A DNA stretch of 64,000 bases from Macrosteles quadrilineatus (GCF_028750875.1 NW_026542599.1:20138484-20202483), one strand, 5' to 3'. Positions 34,036 to 46,573 are shown, numbered from the stretch's first letter. Program-made: numbers and translations. The notes: a model not told the origin generated them from the letters alone.

Positions 34036-34625
34036 CCCTGCCTATCTGGGGGTGTGAGAACAAAAGAACTCTGTTTTTATTCCGCCTTCAAAAGAGGGCA
34101 ATTAGAGCCATCTTTTCAATGAATAGACGTTAGACTTGTAAACCAGTTTATCTTTCATCCGAAATATTAACGTTCCCATGTCTCTACATCTACAAGACAT
34201 TATCCTTTCTGCACCAAACCACTGGCAAGTTTAACACTCCAACAGACCATCATTTTAGTTTGAGATCCACAAATACCCTCCCAGTTCCTAGACACCACAC
34301 TTCCTTCTTTCAAAACCATCTCCGATATAATGCAATAAAAATGTTCAACCATCTTCCCTCTCACTTCAAAGCAGTATCAAACCATCTGAAATTTAAAAAA
34401 AACCCTAAAATCTCTTCTTTTAAAAAAAGCTTATTACAGCGTCCGTAAGTTCCTGGCTGACGGCTAAAAAAACTATCAAGCTTGTTTGAGCATAGGTATC
34501 CTTAGTGTAAAAAAAGAACAGTTATTATTTCTTATGTAAGTCAAGAAACTGTATGTTTTGTTAAATGACATGACCAATGCATGTAATTGTTATTTTGGTT
34601 AAATAAATGACTTATGACTTTTGGT

Positions 34626-36119
34626 TTTTTATTTAAAGTTTGAGTTTAAATACTGGTAAATACGTTTGAATGAAAAAAAGGCTAACCTGATTATAAAATT
34701 TACAGCTTTCGGTTTATTTGTATTATTTTTTTTTATTAGAACACCATTATGAATGGGGTTGAGTACCATTTAAGTTCCTGCTGCGATGCAGTCCCATGGT
34801 CAATTGTAAGCCTGGCCCTCTGTAAAGAAATTTGGAATGGTGTATTTGACAACTACTAACTGGTACTATACAATAACATATGTTATACAATAAAAGGCAC
34901 GAAAAGAAATATGACCTTTGAACTCAGTCTCTGCTCTAGCTGAAAACGTACCTAACATTTTCAAGATCCAGCCAAATATCTTTAATTAAGGCTTTCTCTT
35001 CAAAAAGCTTAACTCAACTATAGTATTCTTCAATACACTACATGTAAAACCATCATTGCTAAGAGTTAAATTTGTTTAAAGATTATTAAAATGAAGGTCT
35101 TATCCTATAGTCATATCATTACAGGTAAGGTAGAGTTTTCATTTAACGGTAGATGCACTTTGGGTTACAACATCCTATGAATTTAAATTGTTGTTCATGC
35201 AATCACTGAGTCAATATTTATATGGATTTTATTATTTAACCTAATTAATAATTAATACATGTGAATCTGTTATGGGTTGTTGCAATTCATGTATGAAATA
35301 GGTGATAGTGATGTAATGTGTCTCTTTATTTTTTATATTTTATAGATTTTTATATTTTTGTGACAAGTTTGGTGTTAAATTGTGAGTCATTGTTCAGTTA
35401 AGTTAATTTAATATAAACTGTATGTACATAATAAATAATTTGTTTAGAAAAACGGAAAAAAAAACGCGTTCTGATGAAAGAAGAAAATACTTAATTAATT
35501 TTTGTACTATAAAATGGGCATTTATGAAACTGTAAAAGTAATCAGAAGTATGCAAATCTTTGAAATTTGATTAGTTTAAATAGCTCCAGGACAAAGCTGA
35601 TTTCATTTTTAGTTTTAACTGCTGATTAAAACACTGTACATAAATGGTTTTGATTATTATGGTAGTGATGGTTTATATTAAAATTTCCTGTTGTAAATGT
35701 TGATAGGCCTATCATATTGACAATTACCCCAAGGCTTATCCCGAGATTGCGGTTGATATTAAACCAACATAGTTACGTTTGTAGTCACACATGTTTGTAC
35801 AATTAAAGTGTTATGATTTAACAAACATTCAAACTGACTATAACTATCTAGCTAGTATACAGAACAACTACTTTGTAATTTTGCTAAAATTCACATAGTC
35901 ACATTCTAGGAATAAAAATTTACTTTGGTGTTTTTTTTTATATATAACTCATGTTAACCAACAAAAAAACACATTGATAGTAAAACAAAAACTTCATACC
36001 TCATTAAAATCCAAAGTGTACAAACTCAAAATTCGTTTTTTTATTATAATATTGACAAAATAAACTAAGTTTTCCAAAATATTGTTAAGTTTTGAAACCG
36101 AAATAATCTATATACGCTT
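34626..36119. other. Unassigned AT-rich sequence
   Basis: No gene, RNA or repeat recognised. Confidence 0.4.
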
Positions 36120-36140
36120 GGAGAGTTAGTGATAATGCAC

Positions 36141-36210
36141 AATCACAAATCATCGAATCCGAAATCTTTGATAAATGTGAAACATGTGATCCGTAAATTT
36201 CCAAATGGTT
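36141..36210. promoter_or_regulatory. Conserved block E1, unit B copy
   Basis: Contains CATCGAATCCGAAATCTTTG and AAACATGTGATCCGTAAATT, retained although the neighbouring sequence has diverged. CTTTGATAAA is TCF-like and GATA-like. Confidence 0.4.
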
Positions 36211-36727
36211 AAACGCACTTGCGTTTCCCATAAACAACTTTTAACACAAATGAACTGTGATATGGCAACATTCACCAGCATTAAGTCATTCAATGAAATT
36301 TAACTAGAATCACTGGATCTCAAATATTAACATTCTGGATTCAATATCCTAGCTTAAGTTGCGATTTACTATGAAGTTAAGACAATGCTATACAAATTGT
36401 TTAAATTAACTTATTCCATTTGTTTTAAATATATTTCGTTATTTGTTTAAATGACAAGTTACATAGTGAAAGTCTGTTTTGATGTTGTGTTATACCCTGG
36501 ATCTTATTGTTTGGTTCAAAATATTTTAAAATGCATACAGTTCGAGTTAAACATATATGAAATGTGATCTCCTTTATAGTTTTAGAGTTAAAACTAAATT
36601 AAATAACACATGTCTAATATTAAATGCAATGTAATTTTACACAGACACATCCTTAATATTACATCCTTAAACGACAAATTACTAATAGACAGAAAAAAAT
36701 ATACATTTCTTTAATCATGCAAAGATT

Positions 36728-36822
36728 TCAAAGCAATCATAGCTTTTCTTGCAATCATAGTTTTTCTTGCAATCATAGTTTTTCTTGCAATCATAGTTTT
36801 TTTCTTGCTTACATAGTTTTCC
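36728..36822. repeat. Short tandem repeat, about 19-bp unit
   Basis: Three close copies and one decayed copy of TTTTTCTTGCAATCATAG. Confidence 0.9.
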
Positions 36823-37350
36823 GGCTTTGCATTAAGAAAATGAAGAATTTAAAAGGACCAATGTCCACTTAACAAACCTGCCTCATCAATTAAATTTTTC
36901 GTTTTGAAGAGTACTGTACATACTTGCAACTTACATTTTTTTACCCACGACCGTTTTTTAAAGTAGCCATTTCAGTTCAGTTATTAGGATTGAAAAGTTT
37001 CACTTAACATCTGTTTACTTTCATAACAGCATAGTTTCATTTCATAACAGCATAGTTTTTCTCATAACAACATGGGTAACGGACCAATGTTATCAGCTGA
37101 TCAGCTGATCAGTAGACAATTTTAATTGTTGATCCGACTTGTTCCTGTTGATACTCGCGTATTCTTAATTAAGTTGGTGGAAGTTAAAGGTAGTTAGATT
37201 AATCTGATTTAAAAATGTCAGTTAGTGAAAGTGAAGTTGACGAGATGGAAATGAGAGCACAAACTTTTTGAGCTAACCTTTTGCCACCAAAATCGAAACA
37301 AAGGTATGAAACTACATACCAGCAACTAATTGTTTCACTATATAATTCAG

Positions 37351-37584
37351 TTAATGTTATTCTTAGGTTGTCGGTTACTCATCACTAAAATAAATTAATC
37401 ACAATTTACTAAAAAATGTCGAGGTATATTTCAAGTTTACATCAAAACTCATCTTCAGCCTCTAGTAACAACATATCAAGTAAATAAACTATGATTTATA
37501 ATGAAATATACCTCGACATTTTTTAGTAAATTGTGATTAATTTATTTTAGTGATGAGTAACCGACAACCTAAGAATAACATTAA
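37351..37584. mobile_element. Perfect 81-bp inverted repeat with hammerhead-like spacer
   Basis: The arms 37351-37431 and 37504-37584 are perfect reverse complements with a 72-bp spacer. On the minus strand the spacer holds CTGAAGA (37458-37452), a possible stem GAGTTT/AAACTT with a six-base loop, and then GAAA (37432-37429). This order matches the hammerhead core CUGANGA, stem II, GAAA. Stem I pairing is weak, and the base after CTGAAGA leaves a U-U mismatch, so activity is doubtful. The architecture resembles the foldback insertion at 14829. Confidence 0.6.
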
Positions 37585-37913
37585 TAATGCCATCACGAAG
37601 GAAAAAAACATACCGGAATGAAATAATTCAGTTATCCAAACAGATATACAATATTTCCGTAATTGTACCTGATACAGCATTTATGGTAAGAATGCTACTA
37701 GCAGAAACTATTCCCTGAAAAAAGTAATGTATTATTTAACGAAGTTTTACAAACACGTAATTGCATGAAATCAGCTAATTATATAATAATTCGTTTCATC
37801 ACTTTCAGTGGCAATGACAATAAACGAAAACATAACCTCTCTCAGAAGTTATGAGTAGCGATTGTTAGTATTAAAAACTAGATTGTTAGTAATTAAAAAA
37901 CTGTCGTAGGTAA

Positions 37914-38047
37914 AGTAGTGTACGCAACTCACGTTAATAGTCTTTACGAATCGAGTAGAAAATTTAAGGCACGAGCCTCAACGAGTGCCTTAAAAATTTC
38001 TACGAGTTGTAAAGACTAACTTAACGCAATAGTTGCGTAAACTACTA
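37914..38047. mobile_element. Small foldback MITE
   Basis: A 134-bp palindrome with arms containing ACGCAACT, GTCTTTAC and TTTAAGGCAC, mirrored by GTGCCTTAAAAATTTC and TTGCGTAAACTACT. A related half-end, AACGCAATAGTAAACTA, is near 41943. Confidence 0.7.
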
Positions 38048-38224
38048 TTTCATCATGATAGCTAAGCAATTTATTATTATTACTGGGAATTGAATATTTT
38101 CTACTGCAGTATTATGCTTTTCATCTAATTTGAAAACAAAGGCATTCGCCGTTCATCAATAACAGTATTTTACTAACTACTTTGGAAATACACGTAAAAA
38201 TAATGTGAAAATTCTTTTAAATTC

Positions 38225-38365
38225 CACACCAACCACGGTCCATAACGAATGATTAGAGCTGCATGATTATAAAGATAAATGCCACAGTGAAAGGCCACAC
38301 CACAGGGTACTCTGGGGCATTGAAGCTTACAGTGACTGGGTAATTTATAGCTCGTTGCTGGTCAA
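38225..38365 (-). other. Conserved block E2, unit B copy
   Basis: The central 80 bp is the same as in unit C. Relative to A, one codon (or 3 bp of TATA spacing) is missing: AINYPVT instead of AINYYPVT. The minus-strand frame is open upstream to 38456 in this copy. The exon and promoter readings are both possible. Confidence 0.45.
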
Positions 38366-38877
38366 ACTGGCTAAAGTTTGAAACATTCTTCGAGAGATGC
38401 AAATTCCTCTTTAACAATAACTTGCTTTTAGGCATCGACATATTACATATAAACACTGTTGTTTAAATGTTGATATTCTTATCGTATAAGATGTTAAAAT
38501 TATGTACGATTTAGTGAGAGAACGGTCAAAAACCTGAATTAGTCTCAACTGAAAACTTTTTTCGATTAAAAAACTTATCACATCTTATCACTATGGCATC
38601 AGTATCAATTATTTTTGTATCAAAGCAGAGACCTCTAATAATTTTATAAAAAGTCTTTAACTGAACATGTACCCAGTCAGTCATAGCCAAATTAATATAA
38701 CGCATTACTATAGCTACATCTTCACCACTGTACAACTTACCATTGTTGCAATGTCTTATAATTTTTAGGTTAGAAAACTGTTTTCTATTTTTTTCAAATA
38801 TTGACTACATGCCTATTTTGTAATTAGTAAAATGTAATATCTTTGCGCAAATGTTTAATAATGTATGATTTTTTCAG

Positions 38878-38915
38878 GTAAGGGTCAACATATTCTATTG
38901 TGAGTCCATAGTGAG
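38878..38915 (+). other. Recursive splice site or 38-nt exon candidate, unit B
   Basis: A T-rich tract and CAG are joined to GTAAGG at 38878, and a second donor GAG|GTAAGA starts at 38916. The interval differs in length from A and C and is not a multiple of three, which favours a recursive site over a coding microexon. Confidence 0.45.
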
Positions 38916-39158
38916 GTAAGACTAAACATCAATCACAGGTTCAAACTAAAACAGCTTAAAACTAATCTTTGTAAAACTTAAAAATTGTTACTAAAGAAAC
39001 CCGTGTTATCTGATATGAAATTTGCTAAGCTATACAAAATCTGTAATCCGACGTTTTGGCTGATACAAAGCTGACATTTTGTTGATTGCAGATGTCTTTT
39101 CCCATCCAGATTTGGCTTACATTCAACATTTCCTTTGGATAAATCTTACTATATATCA

Positions 39159-39833
39159 AGATATAGATCTATCTTTTTGATAGATAAATTATACATAATT
39201 CTAAAGCTGACATTGTACTATGTTGTGAATATATGACTTTGAAGAAACGCTTTTAAATTTATGAAGAATATAATGTTTATGAAATGTAAAAAAAAACATA
39301 ACTGTAAACAATCCTACTTTGACAGTTCTCATTGCGAATCACAGTTTTTTGTTGCTGCTTAGTTCAAATTAGCTGTTTTCATAAATGCAAAACATTATAG
39401 TGCTGCACCCTGTTGGTAAATCTTATAACTTTTTAATGCTTTTTCATATCATAGAACTAACTTTTTTAGTTGAAACAGCTGACTAAATTCTTTAATTCCC
39501 TTTAAATATGAATACTCATAAGGTTAACATGGGGAATTACAGAGCCACTGGGGCGGAGCCCGAAAGGATTTTTGAGATAAGAATATGCCTATATGTTAAT
39601 CGGGAATGTAAGCTATCATCATGCCAAATTTCAGCCAAATCCGTCCAGTGGTTTATGCGTGATTGAACTACAAACAAACAAACACACAAACTTTCACATT
39701 TATAATATTAGTAAGATATAGATCTATCTTGTTGATAGATAAATTATACATAATTCTAAAGCTGACATTGTACTATGTTGTGAATATATGACTTTGAAGA
39801 AACGCTTTTAAATTTATGAAGAATATAATGTTT
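39159..39833 (+). mobile_element. RTE-like fragment between 120-bp direct repeats
   Basis: 39159-39278 and 39714-39833 match with one visible difference (ATCTTTTTGAT against ATCTTGTTGAT). Between them lie 39279-39713, whose right part is an RTE-like 3' end ending CTTTCACATTTATAATATTA. If the repeats are the target duplication, it is exceptionally long. If not, the insertion was followed by a local duplication. Confidence 0.7.
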
Positions 39834-42800
39834 TTTATTGCATTCCAAAATAAGTTTAGCTCATCGTTATTCGAACAATTGGTGCACGACTAATTAGCAA
39901 TATTAATTCGTATGTTTGTGCCACAAACAATATTGCTATCTATAATGCGATTTTTATGAGTGGTTTGAAAATTTCTAAGATACAAATGATTATGCAAAAA
40001 TACAAAATGGCGAACATCTGGTTGTCAAAGCGCTTTTTGGAAAATATTATTCGTAATCTTCTCTTTATTTTTGACTCATAGAATCATTTGTCGTAGTTTG
40101 GCTTTTTACTTGCGAGACACCCTGTATTTATCATCATCCATTTGATGTTTTCAAATACTGGTAATATATGTTGGAATAATGTATGGAAATGCTACATAAA
40201 TATTTTAAAGACAATTACTGACTAAGACAGATGTTTATCTTTGGGTTTAAAGCGTTGATGTTTTCTGGAGCATATAGCTTGTAGAATACAAAAATAAGTT
40301 AAGACCTAGTTAAACTAAATATGGAGCTTGCTAGTTAAAATAGAAGAATCTTAGAAGCACATTTTCAATCCACTTTTTCTTAAGTCCCTTGTTTATTATT
40401 CAAGAAAAATGAATACCTACCGGAATCGCATCCCTAAGAAAGGGTTGTATTTTTAGGTTTATTAACATCTTTCTCACAAGTTCAGAAACTAATATTTTTA
40501 TACTGGTTACAACAATGTATTTATCGGAGTCATATAAGAAAGTATTACAATTTTACAGGCTAAACGATTTTCCCTTACAATGCAGAACTTTGAGGTTCGT
40601 TCTGTGAGAGCTTACACTGGCGCTAATCCGATTTAAACCAGGCTTAGATGTAAAATAATGTCCTACTGTTTGATTCGCACGTATACTTTAATGTTTTAAC
40701 TAAAAAATATCTGTACCAATGACGAAAGAGAATACTTGAACTTAATTAACTTTACAAATACAAAGTATGTTTTTCTAGAATTAAGTAAACAAATGTATGC
40801 ATTGAATATTTCAAAATATAATTTTTTGGACTTTTTAGGAAATGAGTGAAATAAAACGTGCAACACTTCAGAGTAAAAATGTTGCCAAATTGATATTGTA
40901 CACATGATAAGGGTTGTGACAAAGGCCAGTTTGTTGTTCGCTCTACTTGCGTTTCCCCGTAAAACCTTATAAGTTGTTGTCGTGAAATTTTTATGGATAA
41001 AGAAATGGAAAACGCCGGGAAACATTATGATATGTTTTTGTAACAAACAAGTATGTTTAATGCCGTGTGTTCTCTAACAATTTACGTAAAATGTGTTTTT
41101 TTTTATTGTTATCCATGGTTAGTGGTGTGTTTATTATATATAATTGAATTTGAAAATGGATATTATGTATTAGATATTATTTGTTACCTACATAGTTAAT
41201 TTTTTGGATATAATGAGGATGATTGCTGAAGGGGAAACAGCCCTAAGAATGAAACAAGGTATTTATAAAAAAACATTTACTGTGGTAAAATAATATGAGT
41301 TTATAAGGGAAGTGATATATGTAAATATGAATCATACACACATAATATCCATAAAATTGACCTTCTGTTATCAGCTTTTATTTGAAGAACTCTTATTTTC
41401 TTTATAATGTCTTTTACTGCACCGTTTGTTCTTTTCCAAACTTCTTTACTTCATTTACGAGTCAGATTTCTAGATATCGTTTAGCAAGATGTAATTTTTA
41501 TATTATATGGATTTTATCTTAAACGTGGTTTTAAAGTAACTGAAAATAAACAAACATGGTAAATTCCACGTTATATTCCAACAATATAAAACCTAATACG
41601 TGTTCTAAAGTAGTCTTTGACCATAGTTTAACTATGGGTAAACATTAATTGGCTTGACTTTGAAGTTTTGATATGATATTTTACTACGAACATGAATGTT
41701 ATTTGTCTTAGTGTTTAGAAAATACAGTGATTTTCCTTTTCGAATAAATTCCACTAGCAATCAACCAAAACATAATACACTGATTTTAGCCACTCAATTT
41801 CCGGTTGTCAAGTTGGCTACACTGTTTCCAACATGGCTTCCTTTATCAACTTCAATCGCAACCTTTTTCTCTTAGCTAACCGATCTACCTACTCCTATAT
41901 TAATAAAAAAAAAAATGTAATTTCATTTATATTCATCCATTAACGCAATAGTAAACTATTATTTTGTGAGGTGTGATATTTTGTGAAATGAGAGTTCACT
42001 ACTCCCTCAATAAACCAATTAAGATAAAGTGTTTACCATTAAGTCACTGTTGTGATCTTTTATGATTCAAATATAAAGGTTAAATGCACACCATTCTTTG
42101 ACATAAAAAATAAACAAAGGATTGAGAAAAATACTAAGTAAAATTCCACAAAGAGCAGCTTTTATTTACCTCTTACATATTCTGCACTTGTATTAACAGT
42201 CACTCTTTAAATGGAAAACTAACTATGCGCATAAAAGCATGTAGGCCTACACCTGAGAGAATTTCCGTAACAATAATTTTGGGAATCATAAACCCACGTG
42301 ACCAAATGGCTAATGTGTTTGAAGGCTTAAAGCTTTAACCATGCAACGCGTTCATAAATGTGTTATTACTGTTTGCTAAGGATTTAATTTACAACGTCAA
42401 CTACTTTATTTGTAATTCTAATGTATGTTCCTTGAAATAATTTTACATTGTTTACTAAGTATAAAATGTTAAAGAAAAATAATTCCTGCATTTTAACCAA
42501 CAAGATAATTGTGTACTGTTTAACTTCAACAAGTTGTGTTAGTCTTAATCTCCAATTGTACATTGTTTTAAAACAGTCATACGATTGTGATACATGTAAA
42601 ACACCTTATTAAATAAATCCAGTTACTCTTTTTGTGAGTACTTAAGTTATAAGTTCTGAATATCTCAATTTTGAAAACTTTCGAGTACTGATACCATTTT
42701 GATTGACCTCGTAATTGATAAGTGGTAGAACATTAGAACATCAAATATCAACGACCTAAGGAACAGCAAAATCTTATGTTTTGTAGGAAATATACTATTG

Positions 42801-43194
42801 TATAGCTACTAAAAGTAACTATTTTGTGTAACAACTAAGTCATAATGTTACAGGTCGCAGCCTTCTTCATTTCCCGCTACATAATCCCGTGTTAAAACAT
42901 CCTATGAATATCAAACATTGTATTTCCTTCATCCATTCATCAACTATACATAGAGCTGAAGTATTATGTTGGTGTTGCAGAAAATGTAAATGGGAAGTTA
43001 AAGGTAGCCACTAGATGTTTCAGCTTAAATTAAAATGTTTTGTTGTGAATAGCTATTTGTAACTCCGTTTAAATTTTTAAATAGCAACACATATTATACA
43101 ATCATTTTTCATTGCAATTTTAATAACTGTATCTTGTTTAATAATATACAAATTATCGTACGAAGTTTAAGGAAGTAGGTGGTCCTTGAGGAAA
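39834..43194. other. Unassigned AT-rich sequence
   Basis: The stretch to about 40135 ends in GAGACACCCTGTA, a possible transposon end, and shares ATACAAAATGGCGAACATCT-type wording with 10415-10480. A 116-codon minus frame at 40696 has no recognisable family. Nothing else is supported. Confidence 0.4.
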
Positions 43195-43199
43195 GTTAA

Positions 43200-43345
43200 T
43201 TTCACTTAAATTTTCAAGGTGATTGGTGGGATTTGAACCTGGCTCCCTGGGCTAGAGACCCTTGTACCCACTACGCCGGCCTCTTGATACGATTATTGGT
43301 CCATCACGTTGACAATGTCCTCAGGCCATTATAGCTGGTGTTATT
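43200..43345 (-). mobile_element. tRNA-like SINE head, reverse
   Basis: The minus strand reads GGCGTAGTGGGTACAAGG (box A region) and AGGTTCAAATCCCACC (box B). The upstream flank ends with a GGCCTGAGGAC stretch. It is probably a SINE rather than a functional tRNA, since no convincing anticodon stem forms. Confidence 0.6.
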
Positions 43346-44317
43346 CCAGCTTTACTATGTTTGTCCTTTCCATAGCTTAGTTAGTCGTAAATACAATCAT
43401 ACTACACAATTTTCTCAAATGATATCACAATATAGTTTTAGTAATGTTTTTTATAACATATGAATTATTTAAAAATGTTCATTATATTCGGGAGAAATCG
43501 TGTTTACTATGGAAATGTACATATTTATTTAAATATATTTATTTAGTTTGTCAACATTTAACTCTATCAAATAATAATAATCATTAAACTAATAGATAAA
43601 AACAAGATTTTGCATACTTATTCACCAACAGTTATAAATAAAACCGTTTCTAATACTTATTTGATTCAATTTTTTTATTTAAAACAATATTTAAAATTGA
43701 TACATTTTACATTCCTAGCACATTAAAACCCAGTCATGAATCTTAAATGTTTTTACTAATACGTGGATGTCAGATATTTGGTTTTATCTCACTAATGATT
43801 TTCAGATGTTTTACTTTAACATTATAATCCTATAAAGTGTTTACATTGGGAAAAGTAAATCAATCTGCAAATGGATCTGATAAACATCTCTTTTGAGATG
43901 TTTTTGTAAACACTAAATTGAAATGAACTCAATACCAAGCTTTTTTAACATTGGAAATTTACATTTTAAACTCTGCATTTTAGTAATGTAGTGCGAAATA
44001 AAATTGTACTAATGAAGCTTAGAATTTGTGATTTACAAAATACGTTTTAAACCAATCAAAAAACTTGAAATATATCTCCTAATGCTCAATAGAACTGTAA
44101 TTTGCTTCGAAGGTCTGATTTACGTAACAAATTAAATTTAAGTTATTTGTAGAAACCATAAAATCAACTCGACTTATTATATTGTGATACTTAAACTTAT
44201 TTAACGGTAGTATTTTTTGTGTTGTACTCCAACTTCCCAGTCTATTACACTAAGCTATAGTCCGTATTCGAGTTACATCAGGCTAGTCCTAGAGGATTGG
44301 AATACTTAATTACTATA

Positions 44318-45133
44318 CAGGGTGATTGAAAAAGTCTGGGTACGGCTTAATATTTTAAAATATAATGCTGATTGAGCTACAATACTTGGTACAAAGTTAC
44401 AGGGCATAAAACTCTATTTTAACACATATTCATTGATCCAATAACTCTTCAGGGGGACGGCCCACAAGGAGTCGGAAGAAAATCTTAAATGGAAGCATAG
44501 GTCAATATGCTCATCAAATTAAAGGTATTTTTTAGTAGAATACAATGCCACAAACCATACTTCAAAAGGTTGATCCTGCGCAAAATGGCAGATGTTCAAA
44601 GATTTCTTGAATCCGCCATTTTGAATCTTTGAACGACTGTCATTTTTTACTCAGGCATTCTTTTGAGCTTAAATTTACGGCATCGTAATCTACTAGTGAA
44701 GACCTTTAATTTGATGTGCATATCGACCTATGCTTACGTTAACAATTTTCTTCCGATTCCTAGGGCTGTGCCCCCTGAGGAGTAAGCGTATAACAATAAT
44801 TAATAATATTAATAATAGCTATTAATAATAGCAATGTAAATTAAATGAATCTTTGAACAACTGTCATTTTGCGCAGGATCAACCTTTTGAAGTGCGGTTT
44901 GCGGCATTGTATTCTACTAAAAAAGGCCTTTAATTTGATGTGCATATTGACCTATGCTTCCATTTAAGATTTTCTTCCGACTCCTTGTGAGCCGTCCCCC
45001 TGAAGAGTTGTTGGATCACTGAATATGTGTTAAAATAGAGTTTTATGCCCTGTAACTTTGTACCAAGTATTGTAGCTCAATCTGCATTATATTTTAAAAT
45101 ATTAAGCCGTACCCAGACTTTTCAATCACCCTG
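44318..45133. mobile_element. 816-bp palindromic CAGGGTG element
   Basis: The ends are CAGGGTGATTGAAAAAGTCT and its reverse complement, flanked by TATA (44314-44317 and 45134-45137). Inverted similarity extends through GGCTTAATATTTTAAAATAT and GACTCCTTGTGAGCCGTCCC-type segments to a short centre near 44780-44850. Unit A lacks it near 7055. It is non-autonomous. TA or TATA flanks suggest a mariner-like or related enzyme. Confidence 0.85.
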
Positions 45134-45417
45134 TATAGATAACTCCCATTGCTGATGTGCGAGAACTTCATCATGCACCTCACATTTTGAACCAAGGTCC
45201 TACGCAATGTAACTACGATAGTATTAAAATCACAACTAAAACGCTATCGAAGTTTTTTTTTATGCTTTGAATAAATGCGAATAAGAAAAAGTAATAAGTA
45301 TTTTTTTTTTCTAAACCTGAAAAATAAAATAAATGTGCACAAAGAAACCAAAAACACTTATGATACTTTTTGGATACAGTCGATCAAGATCAAACACGTG
45401 TAATAATGACAATTCAC

Positions 45418-45487
45418 AACCACAAAATCGTCGAATCTGATATCTTTGATAAACGTGAAACATGTGATCCGTAAATTTACAAATGGT
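45418..45487. promoter_or_regulatory. Conserved block E1, unit C copy
   Basis: Keeps TCGAATCTGATATCTTTGAT and AAACATGTGATCCGTAAATT. The regulatory interpretation rests on conservation only. Confidence 0.4.
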
Positions 45488-46429
45488 GAACCCAAGTGCG
45501 TTTACATAAATGGCTTATACTGCAACTGAACTGAGAAATTCTAGCATTCAACAGTATTAAAGCATCTGTATATTCAAAGACAGTAAACCGGAATCACTGG
45601 GACAACTATTTAGTATTCAATAACCCAGTTGAATTATAATTTTCTATATTGAGAAAACATTAAATCATAAATCACTGTCCTATGACGTGATATTGATTTT
45701 TACTCATGAAAAGTATTATACCTCACAATACTTCAAAAAATGCAAGTTAAAAAATTTGTACGATTAAAAAAACCAAGTAGGCCTGTAAAATTATAAAATT
45801 GTTCGTTTAGTCGCAAACTTGCATCCTTCTACAAAACACGTTTAATACTAATTTATTTTTCATATACAATACCTAAAAATAACATTCATAACGAAAAAAC
45901 TATATTTCAGAAATACAAAATAAAAATTAACGTATATATAATGTTTTCAAAGTAATCGTAGTTTGGTTCAATGGCTTTTCACTTATAAAGGACCAATGTA
46001 TAAGGGTGAAAGCCCATTTAACAAAACGTACTTCATTAATTAAATTTTCCACTTTAAATAACACTTGAAATATTTAAAATCAAGATTTAATAATATAATA
46101 GCTATGCAATTATTAGTATTAGAACGGAAATATTTAAAAATGCAATTTTATGTTTTTTTATCTAATACAAAAAGACTAATTAAATAGGAAACACAATATT
46201 TGTTATTTTTACATTCATAACGGGTTTATTTTTTGGGGTGATGTTATGCATCATCATACAAGAATTAATTAACAGTTTACCGCGTAAAAACGTTTGTAGG
46301 AAAACTAGAATTATTATTATTTTGTTTATGTATAGAAAATAGTTCTTCTGCTGTGGAATTCAGGGAGCTTTTGGTTTGTGATATATCAGTAAAACTACGT
46401 AAAATTACCGAGAAAACTTTTTTAAACTC

Positions 46430-46573
46430 CACACCAACCACCGTCCATAACGTATGATTAGAGCTGCATGATTATAAAGATAAATGCCACAGTGAAAGGC
46501 CACACCACAGGGTACTCTGGGGCATTGAAGCTTACAGTGACTAAGTAATAATTTATAGCCTGTTGCTGGTCAA
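46430..46573 (-). other. Conserved block E2, unit C copy
   Basis: Same core as A and B. The minus-strand frame reads AINYYLVTVSFNAPEYPV and continues to the same stop; Pro is replaced by Leu (TTA for CCA), and the Thr codon differs silently from A. TATAAATTA is intact. Confidence 0.45.

Larger units (their letters stand above)
30765..34038. mobile_element. 3.3-kb Foldback-like transposon with tandem-repeat arms
   Basis: Inserted in LINE ORF2 with a perfect 8-bp duplication TGCCTATC (30757-30764 and 34039-34046). Both arms are arrays of a short unit, TCGTTTGGTCCAAAA, arranged in longer periods joined by AACAGTTAAAAAC-like linkers. The left array is about 30776-31225 and the right, inverted, about 33583-34035. 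Unique inverted sequence inside them carries CTATTGCGTCCCTCACATT and its complement. Long terminal inverted repeats made of subrepeats are the hallmark of Drosophila Foldback (FB) elements. The middle contains other transposons and no transposase. Confidence 0.8.
30430..34625 (+). pseudogene. 5'-truncated LINE ORF2 C-terminus, split by a Foldback-like element
   Basis: The first part (30430-30764) encodes QWFENNLLSKNSQKIQLL, then FLGLTLDEKINFHDHI and LLSAYYGLIFPHLVYALPI, the region after the RT core of CR1/jockey-like ORF2. It breaks in the conserved Pro-Ile-Trp-Gly motif. The same protein resumes after 34039 with WG and continues, with several stops and shifts, to FNHLPSHFKAVSNHLKFK (near 34355) and a stop at 34446. 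The 3' UTR ends near 34615 with AAATAAATGACTTATGACTT, a repeat-type LINE tail. It lacks ORF1, endonuclease and RT catalytic motifs. It is a dead copy used as an insertion target. Confidence 0.85.
36120..39150 (+). repeat. Duplication unit B, short and diverged
   Basis: Only separate islands match A and C, in the same order and orientation: E1 (36141-36210), E2 (38225-38365), the splice block (38878-38915) and E6 (near 39065-39135). The sequence between islands is shorter than in A and largely unalignable by eye. It also carries the 81-bp inverted repeat at 37351 and a small MITE at 37914. Confidence 0.65.

Noticed and set aside
36728..36822. Regular short repeats as a CRISPR array
   Set aside because: The units are contiguous with no spacers, and the context is a eukaryotic genome.
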